Below, piece after piece: positions 1 through 5,143 of a stretch of DNA of 12,385 nucleotides. The stretch is from contig CAYXVB010000109.1 of the NCBI GenBank assembly GCA_964467785.1, positions 1 to 12,385 on the forward strand. Direction: 5' to 3'. Below the pieces are notes generated by a model, which had not been told where the DNA came from, ran no database searches, and was given only the letters and a program-made list of their open reading frames with translations. The DNA comes from CAYXVB01 sp964467785. Its GTDB lineage: Bacteria > Bdellovibrionota > UBA1018. The translations under genes were made by a program, and so were the position numbers. Positions within the stretch are counted from its first letter, which is position 1. Every line of letters starts with the position of its first letter.

Positions 1-686
1 TCGCCCAGCGCCCGGCCGATGCCGAACAGCTCGTCCTCGGCGGCGAAGGTGCCGGGCACGGGCTCACCGTCGACCGCGCGGTGCATGATCGTCCGCGACG
101 TCGAGAACCCCAGCGCCCCGGCGGCGATGCCGTCGCGGACGATGGCCGCCATGGCCTCGATGTCCTCCGCGGTCGCGGGCTCGTTGCGTGCGCCCCGCTC
201 GCCCATCACGTAGGCCCGCACCGCGCCGTGAGGGACCTGGGTGGCGACGTCCACCGCGTGCGGCAGCCCGTCGAGCACGTCGAGGTACTGGGGGAAGCTC
301 TCCCACCCCCACGAGATGCCCTCGGCCAGGGCGGTGCCGGGGATGTCCTCCACGCCCTCCATCAGCTGGATGAGCCAGTCCTCCGACCCGGGGCGCACCG
401 GGGCGAACCCCACGCCGCAGTTGCCCATGACCACCGTGGTGACGCCGTGCCAGCACGAGGGGGTGAGCTGCGCGTCCCAGGTGGCCTGGCCGTCGTAGTG
501 GGTGTGGATGTCGACCACGCCCGGCGTGACCGTGAGCCCGTCGGCGTCGATGGTGCGGTGCGCCGCCGTGTCGTCGAGCCGCCCGACCTCCGTGATGAGC
601 CCGTCGGTGATGGCCACGTCGGCGGTCCGCGGTGGCTCGCCGGTGCCATCGACCACGCGGCCGCCGCGGATGACTACGTCGTGCAT
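1..686 (-). CDS. N-acyl-D-amino-acid deacylase (amidohydrolase), N-terminal part
   Basis: The minus frame from ATG 686 is open to the left edge (228 codons, C-terminus missing). It reads as a metal-dependent amidohydrolase of the D-aminoacylase type, which removes acyl groups from N-acyl-D-amino acids. Visible marks are the N-terminal beta-sandwich start MHDVVIRGGRVVDGTG, the metal-binding stretch TPGVVDIHTHYDGQ at about residues 53-66, the family signature HGVTTVVMGNCGVGFAP at about 80-96 with the conserved Cys, and the WESFPQYLDVLDG segment at about 127-139. An AGGGGG Shine-Dalgarno at 694-699 lies 7 bases before the ATG. GC content and GC3 are much higher than in every other gene here, and the codon style is actinobacterial. 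It belongs to a different genomic background from the rest of the window (see the junction entry). The substrate within the family is not resolved; dihydropyrimidinase-like relatives are less likely. Confidence 0.85.
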   Translation of the reverse strand, partial: MHDVVIRGGRVVDGTGEPPRTADVAITDGLITEVGRLDDTAAHRTIDADGLTVTPGVVDIHTHYDGQATWDAQLTPSCWHGVTTVVMGNCGVGFAPVRPGSEDWLIQLMEGVEDIPGTALAEGISWGWESFPQYLDVLDGLPHAVDVATQVPHGAVRAYVMGERGARNEPATAEDIEAMAAIVRDGIAAGALGFSTSRTIMHRAVDGEPVPGTFAAEDELFGIGRALG

Positions 687-735
687 GCTGGTTCCCCCTG
701 GTGGACTGCTGCGGTCATCCTCGCGCGCGCCGGCA
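687..735. other. Probable chimeric junction between two genomes
   Basis: Left of this stretch lies the intact 5' end, Shine-Dalgarno and leader of a very GC-rich minus-strand gene. Right of it, the plus strand enters a chemotaxis receptor domain in mid-helix, at the ARAG step of the conserved ARAGE-G-GFAVVADEV segment, with no start codon or upstream receptor sequence. Base composition changes at the same place. The exact breakpoint cannot be fixed; recognisable receptor sequence begins at about 723-729, inside the GC-rich run gcgcgcgccggc that could have served as microhomology. An assembly or library chimera is the likeliest explanation; a genuine rearrangement that truncated the receptor is possible. 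Confidence 0.7.
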
Positions 736-1184
736 ATGCTGGCTCGTCTTTTGCGGTCGTGGCCGACGAAGTCGGCGAGCTCGCCGAGCGCAGCGGCCAG
801 GCTTCGTCGGAGATTTCGACTCTGATCTCGGGCAGCATCGAGCGGGTGCAGCAGATCGTGGATGAGCTGCGTTTGCGCATCGAGGCGGGGCGTCGAGCCG
901 GCATGGCCAGCGGCCACGCCATCCGCGAGGTTTTAGGTCAGGCGTCGCAGGTGGATCAGGCGTTCAAGTCGGTGATCGTCCATTCCAAGGAGCAGGCCGA
1001 AGGTTTGCGCGAGCTTTATCAATCCGCCCAGCAGTTGGGCGACATGGTCGACTCAAATTCCGAGGTGGCTCGTCAGGTCACCGAGGCCGCTGCGGCGCTC
1101 CGGCGTCAGGCCGACTGGTTCGGCGCGGAGATCGAGCGACTCCAGCAGCTGGTCGGCGAGAAGAGCGAAGCGCGAATCCCCTGA
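723..1184 (+). CDS. Methyl-accepting chemotaxis protein, C-terminal fragment (5' truncated)
   Basis: About 153 residues encode the distal half of a receptor cytoplasmic hairpin. Receptors of this family signal to CheA/CheW from the membrane-proximal cytoplasm. The segment ARAGNAGSSFAVVADEVGEL, followed by AERSGQASSEI, matches the hairpin-tip hallmark (usually ARAGE.GRGFAVVADEVR.LAERS), here with S-S for G-R and G for R. After it comes a long heptad-rich, Gln/Glu/Ala-rich return helix that should pack as coiled coil. There is no C-terminal CheR-docking pentapeptide. The sensor domain, membrane segments, HAMP and first half of the hairpin are absent because the frame breaks at the junction near 723. 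The frame continues upstream to an in-frame ATG at 81, but that stretch is antisense to the deacylase and is not receptor sequence. Function as written is unlikely; in the source genome it is probably an intact gene. Confidence 0.75.
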   Translation, partial: ARAGNAGSSFAVVADEVGELAERSGQASSEISTLISGSIERVQQIVDELRLRIEAGRRAGMASGHAIREVLGQASQVDQAFKSVIVHSKEQAEGLRELYQSAQQLGDMVDSNSEVARQVTEAAAALRRQADWFGAEIERLQQLVGEKSEARIP

Positions 1185-1235
1185 AAGCTGAGGCGGAGGA
1201 TCGCCTGCCATCTTTTTTGCAATTCATCGCGGACG

Positions 1236-1883
1236 GTGACGCGGTACTTCGCATTCTCGGATGCGTGCATCAAGTGGACGGAGCTGAATCGGGGTCAGGG
1301 GGATTCCCCCTGGTTCCTGTTTCACGGGATGGGCGAGTCGTCCGAGGATTGGGTGCGGACAAACCCTCCGTTTGACCCGCTGCACTTGATTGATTTTCCC
1401 GGGCACGGGGATTCGTGGACGGCTGGAGGACGTAAGTGGACCCTTCATGAATGGGCGCTGCTGATCAGGGCTTCGATCCGCAGGGTGGATCGGCCCTTGG
1501 GAGTCTTAGCCCACGGGATATCCGCGGTTCCGTTGGCCATGGCGCTCGCCAGCGAGCCCGATCTCGGTCGCCAGGTGCGGATGGTCGCGTGGATCGACCC
1601 GGTGTCCTGGTTCAGGAAGCCGGGCCGTCTGCCGCGTGCGATCGCGGACTCCTGGCCGGGTCCCTTTGAAACTCGGGAGTGGTTTCGCGGGCTGGCGCAC
1701 CTGCGGGTGCCGGCTTTAATCCTTTTGACTCAGGCTGATCCAATTTCGAAGCGCATCGCGGCGGAATTCGCCGTGCCGTTTCCGCGGGCGGAAGTTTGGT
1801 ACAAGGAAGGAGCGGGCCCGCAGGTCGTCTTCAGGCGGATCCAGGCTTTTGAGGCTCAGTTGAAGCAAGCTCGTGCCGCTTGA
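1236..1883 (+). CDS. Alpha/beta-hydrolase-fold protein lacking catalytic Ser and His
   Basis: A 215-residue protein with the alpha/beta-hydrolase skeleton: the oxyanion-loop motif FLFHGMGESSEDW (about 27-39), LIDFPGHGDS (51-60), a nucleophile-elbow region VLAHGISAVPLAMALA (90-105), and the acid-loop segment LILLTQADP (161-169) with Asp168. At the elbow the usual G-H-S-x-G reads A-H-G-I-S, so the nucleophile position holds Gly94. The terminal His motif (usually GAGH-P) reads GAGP at 192-195. Two of three triad residues are therefore missing. At 215 residues it is also shorter than the usual 260-290, with little room for a lid domain. It may be a non-enzymatic binding or scaffold protein, or use Ser96 in an unusual way. 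The start is a GTG with no clear Shine-Dalgarno at normal distance; a GGAGG at 1195-1199 is too far upstream. It follows the receptor fragment by 51 bases and converges with the next gene, with no obvious terminator in the 37-base gap. Confidence 0.8.
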   Translation: MTRYFAFSDACIKWTELNRGQGDSPWFLFHGMGESSEDWVRTNPPFDPLHLIDFPGHGDSWTAGGRKWTLHEWALLIRASIRRVDRPLGVLAHGISAVPLAMALASEPDLGRQVRMVAWIDPVSWFRKPGRLPRAIADSWPGPFETREWFRGLAHLRVPALILLTQADPISKRIAAEFAVPFPRAEVWYKEGAGPQVVFRRIQAFEAQLKQARAA

Positions 1884-1920
1884 TCAGCTTCGCCCGTCGC
1901 TTTTTCCGCCGCTTCTCCCG

Positions 1921-2781
1921 TCAGGGCTTGGGCTTGAAGATCCGGACGAGGACGCCCACCTCGGGCTGTTCGGCGGTCGTGTATTCGTATCCTTGTTCGG
2001 CGAGCAGGGGCAGCAGGAACTGCGGGATGCGTTCGTTGAGCTGCAGCAGTTCCGTTCCTGCCGGCAGTTTGGCGAGCACCAGCAGAGTGAGCTCCATAGG
2101 CTCCGGGGGTGGGAGCTTGCGCACGTCGAGAGTCCAGCCCTTTTCGCCGATTTTCAGTCGCGTCCTGAATTCCGGGTGGATCCGTTGCAGATGGGCGAGC
2201 TGCTCTTCTGTGTGAGTTGGTGCGTGAGATGGCGCTTGAACCGGGGCTCCATCCCGAAAGAACCAGATGGACCAGTAATCCCCGTCGCCCGTTTCGATCC
2301 AGTGGCTCCAACCTTTGGAGCCGAGCATCTGTAGGAGCGGAGTGGGTTTTAATGGCGCGACCAGGCGAAGCGCTCCTGCGGAAGGAGTGCGGGCCAAGGC
2401 GCTCATGATCGCGTTGAAGGGTTCCTGGCCCTCGGCCAAAAGGGGTCGAACGTCCAGTTCGACGAGAGCGGCAGGGGTAAGCTTGGTCAGTGTCTCGGGT
2501 TTCATCTTTGAAGGGGTCCACGCCGGATCCCAGACCAGCTCCACCTCGGCGCCGATTCCCTGCGGAATCGCGTAGAGCGCCGCCTGCGTCTCGCCCAGCA
2601 GGTGGTCTCCCATCGGGCAGCCTGGGGTCGTCAGCGTCATCTTGACGTGGAGCCTGCCGTCGCGGACCGCGATCCCGTAAATCAGGCCCATGTCGACGAT
2701 GTTGATGCCGGCCTCCGGGTCGATGACATTGCGGAGTTGTCCGAGCGCGAGCTCGTTTGCGTTCAATTGGGATGCGTTCAT
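1921..2781 (-). CDS. DUF59 (MIP18/SufT-like) - DUF2249 - DUF2249 fusion protein
   Basis: A 286-residue soluble protein. Residues about 10-90 form a DUF59/MIP18 domain, seen in DPEAGINIVDMGLIYG (21-36) and MTLTTPGCPMGDH (48-60) with the family's conserved Cys55. Members such as SufT, PaaD and MIP18 act in Fe-S cluster assembly or in maturation of Fe-S enzymes. Residues about 108-176 (from LDVRPL) and about 216-284 (from LDVRKLPPPEP) are two DUF2249 repeats, separated by a Pro/His-rich linker (about 177-195) and an EEQLAHLQ helix. DUF2249 is a small domain of uncertain, possibly ligand-binding, role. The ATG overlaps the stop of the upstream membrane-protein gene by four bases (ATGA), so translation is probably coupled. 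This is the last gene of a three-gene operon that also encodes a free DUF2249 protein. The domain calls are firm; the role in Fe-S or nitric oxide biology is inferred from families and context. Confidence 0.8.
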   Translation of the reverse strand: MNASQLNANELALGQLRNVIDPEAGINIVDMGLIYGIAVRDGRLHVKMTLTTPGCPMGDHLLGETQAALYAIPQGIGAEVELVWDPAWTPSKMKPETLTKLTPAALVELDVRPLLAEGQEPFNAIMSALARTPSAGALRLVAPLKPTPLLQMLGSKGWSHWIETGDGDYWSIWFFRDGAPVQAPSHAPTHTEEQLAHLQRIHPEFRTRLKIGEKGWTLDVRKLPPPEPMELTLLVLAKLPAGTELLQLNERIPQFLLPLLAEQGYEYTTAEQPEVGVLVRIFKPKP

Positions 2782-4046
2782 GAATGAATCCTCTTGGTCA
2801 GCGGGTGGATTTGTCCGAGCATCAGCGCGACACCCGCGAAAAGCGCGGTGGCCCCACTGGTGGCGAGCCGCGGAACCATTAAGGCGATCCCGGCGACCCA
2901 GGCCGAGACGCCCAGAACGGCAAGGATCGCCGTGGCTAGCGACAGGCGCGGGTCGAGCAGGTCCTTAACCTGCACGGGCGTGGCTCGCTCGCCGGGCTGC
3001 GATGTTTTTTTGCGGGCGAACCGGCCCATCCACACAAGAAAGGGCACGATCCGGTGGAAGATGCCGATCGTAAAAAGGACGAGCCAGCCCACGACAATCA
3101 CGGCCAGAAAGGCCGGGCGTTGCTGCGTTGTAAGAAGCAGGATCCAGCCTGCGCCGAGCGCCAATGTCGCGGCGGCCGCGAGAGTCAGTCCGGTATCGGC
3201 TTCCTTGCGCGAGCGGGATTTGAAGAAAAGGAAGGCCTGCGCGATCCAAAGCACGGAAGCGATCCCGGCGGCGGCCCAGCCGGCCGGCAGAAGGGTCTCG
3301 GGATAGAACGCGCCGCCGAGGGCGAGCAGCGGCAGCGCGATCCAGAAGGGCAGTGCGGCGCGGACTGGCCAGCGCACGCTCGAAGTCGAAAGCCAGAACA
3401 TCGGCAGGAGATGGGTTCCCACGCCCGCGACCGTCGCGCCGACCCAGCCAAAGTTCGCGATCAACAAATGCGCCAGGAAGTAACCCGGCGGGAGGGCGAT
3501 GGGCAGGTGTCCGGCCCGGGCGAGCGCGGCCAACGCGCCGAGGCCCCAGGTTCCCCAGAGAGAGGCCAGCGAGACGATGAGGTAGGAGCGGGTGAGATCG
3601 CCGCGCTTGGATCGCGCAAGCGCCGGAACGATCTGGAAGCTGAAGAGCAGAAGCGCTGCGAAGAGCAGGGTCGTGCCGGACACGATGAGGATCGGAGCGT
3701 GGCGGATCAGGCCGAGTGGCAGGCAGAGCGCTCCGCCCGCCCAGAGGGCCAGCAAAAACAAGCTGGCCCGCGGGGCTTCTTGGCCGCTGCCGAGCGCGAC
3801 GCCCGTGAAGATCCGCAGCGCGCCAAAGATAGCGATCGAAAGCCAGCCCAAGGTGAGGAAATGAAGCGATCCGACGACCGCGCCGGAGGCAAAGGCGCCG
3901 GCGGCGAGCAGCGCGCTGTTGCTCGCCAGCGCCGCGGAACCGATGAGCAGGAAAGCATACGCGACCATGAAAAAGATCAGCGCATCCCGTCCGGCCATCG
4001 GGTCCATCGGCGGCATCGCGGAGGAAGCGGGGGGGGATCCTCTCAC
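2778..4046 (-). CDS. Polytopic membrane protein, haem-copper oxidase subunit I/NnrS-like
   Basis: A 422-residue, very hydrophobic protein with about 12 predicted membrane helices, roughly at 23-41, 48-80 (probably two), 94-112, 118-139, 153-178, 189-218, 232-248, 255-276, 287-306, 313-334, 368-389 and 395-412. Several helices carry a His in a setting resembling oxidase subunit I or NnrS: GSLHFLTLGWLSIAIFGALR (His62), AHLLIANFGWVGATVAGVGT (His193) followed at once by HLLP (His212), and GIFHRIVPFLVW (His331). These could be haem or metal ligands, but the full six-His set and CuB-Tyr motif of a true oxidase are not evident, so respiratory activity is not claimed. The GTG start at 4046 has a GAGG Shine-Dalgarno and lies 12 bases after the DUF2249 gene; ATG 4016 is an alternative. 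A run of eight G bases (4029-4036) falls within codons 4-6. It is the middle gene of the operon. Role in nitric oxide tolerance is inferred. Confidence 0.7.
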   Translation of the reverse strand: MRGSPPASSAMPPMDPMAGRDALIFFMVAYAFLLIGSAALASNSALLAAGAFASGAVVGSLHFLTLGWLSIAIFGALRIFTGVALGSGQEAPRASLFLLALWAGGALCLPLGLIRHAPILIVSGTTLLFAALLLFSFQIVPALARSKRGDLTRSYLIVSLASLWGTWGLGALAALARAGHLPIALPPGYFLAHLLIANFGWVGATVAGVGTHLLPMFWLSTSSVRWPVRAALPFWIALPLLALGGAFYPETLLPAGWAAAGIASVLWIAQAFLFFKSRSRKEADTGLTLAAAATLALGAGWILLLTTQQRPAFLAVIVVGWLVLFTIGIFHRIVPFLVWMGRFARKKTSQPGERATPVQVKDLLDPRLSLATAILAVLGVSAWVAGIALMVPRLATSGATALFAGVALMLGQIHPLTKRIHS

Positions 4047-4058
4047 TTGAAGCGTGCC

Positions 4059-4289
4059 TCAGTTTTTCCGAGTGAGCCGGACTTTCCAGATCTCAGGCCC
4101 ATTTTCCAAGTATTGCCAGTCGAATTGATCCGGACGTTCGGCCTGGAAATGGTAGCGAAGGGGCATGGGATCGTGATCGTTGCGGATGATGAAGGATTCT
4201 CCGGATTTGAGCTCGTCAAAAGTCCGGAAGATGGTCGGGTGTTTTTCGCGGGGCGGGATCTTCGTTACGTCCAGTTCCTGGATGGTCAT
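4059..4289 (-). CDS. DUF2249 domain protein, single domain
   Basis: A 76-residue protein consisting almost entirely of one DUF2249 domain: ELDVTKIPPREKHPTIF (about 5-21), LKSGESFIIRNDHDPMPLRY (27-46), and the terminal WQYLENGPEIWKVRL (58-72). The conserved His residues (His17, the His in NDHDP at 39, and His47) are present, which would suit metal or haem binding, but the biochemical role of the family is not settled. The start is ATG 4289, chosen because an AAGGAG Shine-Dalgarno lies about 10 bases upstream; the frame extends further but that part has no domain match. It is the first gene of a minus-strand operon. Small DUF2249 proteins commonly neighbour hemerythrin, NnrS or nitrite and nitric oxide reductase genes, so a nitric oxide or nitrogen-oxide stress role is plausible by context. 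Confidence 0.85.
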   Translation of the reverse strand: MTIQELDVTKIPPREKHPTIFRTFDELKSGESFIIRNDHDPMPLRYHFQAERPDQFDWQYLENGPEIWKVRLTRKN

Positions 4290-4308
4290 TCGATTTTCTC
4301 TCCTTTTA

Positions 4309-4320
4309 TTTAATCGTAAA
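4309..4320. promoter_or_regulatory. Putative operator box 1, upstream of the DUF2249 operon
   Basis: TTTAATCGTAAA is an interrupted palindrome (TTTA-N4-TAAA) about 20 bases before the DUF2249 start codon, next to its Shine-Dalgarno. Its first 11 bases recur exactly in inverted orientation at 4380-4390, on the regulator's side of the same intergenic region. Two copies in a divergent promoter region beside a DNA-binding protein gene suggest a binding site of that regulator. It does not match the CAAC-N6-GTTG site described for cyanobacterial SufR, so the identity of the binding protein is inference. Confidence 0.45.
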
Positions 4321-4372
4321 ACAGCGTTTAAATCATCTTTATTTCTCTGTCCGGCTTGCCGCAATAAAAAAA

Positions 4373-4390
4373 CGTAAAATTACGATTAAA
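4373..4390. promoter_or_regulatory. Putative operator box 2, upstream of the regulator gene
   Basis: Two overlapping symmetric elements are seen. CGTAA-AA-TTACG (4373-4384) is a perfect 5-bp inverted repeat with a 2-base gap. TTACGATTAAA (4380-4390) is the exact reverse complement of box 1. CGTAAAA also recurs in direct orientation at 4315 and 4373. The box ends four bases before a possible -35 element of the regulator gene, where a bound repressor could block transcription. Functional assignment is inferred from position and repetition only. Confidence 0.45.
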
Positions 4391-4394
4391 CAAA

Positions 4395-4421
4395 TTTACA
4401 TCATCCGGGCCCAAATATAGA
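4395..4421 (+). promoter_or_regulatory. Possible sigma-70-type promoter of the SufR-like regulator
   Basis: TTTACA (4395-4400) and TATAGA (4416-4421) resemble -35 and -10 hexamers, at a short spacing of 15. Initiation would fall at about 4428-4431, on or next to ATG 4431, leaving no room for a Shine-Dalgarno and implying a leaderless or nearly leaderless mRNA. Sub-consensus elements, so low confidence. Confidence 0.3.
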
Positions 4422-4430
4422 GTGCCGGTC

Positions 4431-5087
4431 ATGGGTCTGGATCTGATCGACGGCGCGCGCAAAGAGCTCCTCGAAATCATCAAGCGGCAGGGCGAGGTTT
4501 CCGTCGACGAAGCGACGGAGTATCTCGGTCTTGCCAAGACGACCGTGCGCCAACACCTGCTCCAGCTGGAGCATCAGGGATTGATCGAGCGGCGTTTCGA
4601 GAAGGCGCCTGTCGGTAGGCCGCAGCTCAAATATTGCGTCTCAGGTAAAGGGGAGGGCCTCTTTCCCAATCGCGAGCCGGCCTTGCTGCAGGAGTTCCTC
4701 AGCTATTTGATCGCAAACGGGCAGGAAAAGAGGATCCGCGAGTTTTTCGAGCATTATTGGAAGAGTCGGCGTGAGCAATTCGAGGTGACCTTGGCGGAGG
4801 TGGAAGCCGCGCATCCATCCGCCAGCTCGCAAAAAAACCGGCTGGAGGCGTTGCGCCGTCTTCTCGAAGCCGAGGGCTTCATGCCGGAGGCCGAGATCTC
4901 CCGTGATGAGAAGCGCATCCGGCTTCGCGAGTGCAATTGTCCCTTTCCCGCCGTAATCCGCGCGACCCGCCTCCCTTGCTCGCTTGAGTCCGAGTTCATC
5001 CGCTGGGCCCTGAAAAGTCCGCTTCGTCGGAGCAGCTATATTCCCGGCGGGGCGAGCGCTTGCGACTATTCGACCGAAACCAAGTAA
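4431..5087 (+). CDS. SufR-like winged-helix regulator with Fe-S-type cysteines
   Basis: A 218-residue cytoplasmic regulator. The N-terminus (about residues 8-70) is a winged helix of the DeoR/ArsR kind, with VSVDEATEYLGLAKTTVRQH as the helix-turn-helix and VGRPQLKY on the wing. A helical linker follows. The C-terminus carries RECNCPFPAVIRATRLPCSL and SACDY: counting from ATG 4431, Cys170, Cys183 and Cys211 are spaced 13 and 28 apart, which agrees with the three Cys ligands reported for cyanobacterial SufR as I recall them, and Cys168 adds a CxC. SufR proteins bind an Fe-S cluster and repress Fe-S assembly genes. Here no suf operon is visible; instead the gene diverges from the DUF2249 operon, so that operon, and itself, are the probable targets. 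GTG 4422 is an alternative start; neither start has a Shine-Dalgarno. A terminator overlaps its stop codon. Confidence 0.8.
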   Translation: MGLDLIDGARKELLEIIKRQGEVSVDEATEYLGLAKTTVRQHLLQLEHQGLIERRFEKAPVGRPQLKYCVSGKGEGLFPNREPALLQEFLSYLIANGQEKRIREFFEHYWKSRREQFEVTLAEVEAAHPSASSQKNRLEALRRLLEAEGFMPEAEISRDEKRIRLRECNCPFPAVIRATRLPCSLESEFIRWALKSPLRRSSYIPGGASACDYSTETK

Positions 5088-5119
5088 AAAGGCCGGACCC
5101 CCGAAGGGACCCGGCTTTT
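5087..5119. terminator. Bidirectional intrinsic terminator
   Basis: An imperfect hairpin flanked by A and T runs: AAAAG/CTTTT, then CCGG/CCGG after a one-base bulge, a two-base internal mismatch, and CCC/GGG closing a small loop. It begins at the last base of the regulator's TAA stop and lies 24 bases beyond the stop of the convergent acyl-CoA dehydrogenase gene, so it can serve both. Confidence 0.8.
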
Positions 5120-5143
5120 CAGTTCAACAGAGCTTTATGACTT

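Noticed and set aside
81..722. Plus-strand reading frame in phase with the chemotaxis fragment, giving a 367-codon open frame from 81 to 1184
   Set aside because: This part is antisense to a well-supported deacylase, is Arg/His/Gly-rich with no domain, and exists because GC-rich antisense frames lack stops. Only the part from about 723 is receptor sequence.
1856..2521. 221-codon minus-strand frame overlapping the DUF59-DUF2249 gene
   Set aside because: Arg/Pro/Ala-rich with no recognisable motif; the overlapping frame carries three clear domains.
2778..4046. Calling the membrane protein a true cytochrome c or quinol oxidase subunit I
   Set aside because: The full six-His ligand set and the CuB-Tyr motif are not evident and no subunit II gene is nearby; only a likeness can be supported.
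3054..4313. 419-codon plus-strand open frame across the membrane-protein gene
   Set aside because: Its product is a highly charged low-complexity string, the usual antisense shadow of a hydrophobic protein; the minus frame has helices, a Shine-Dalgarno and operon context.
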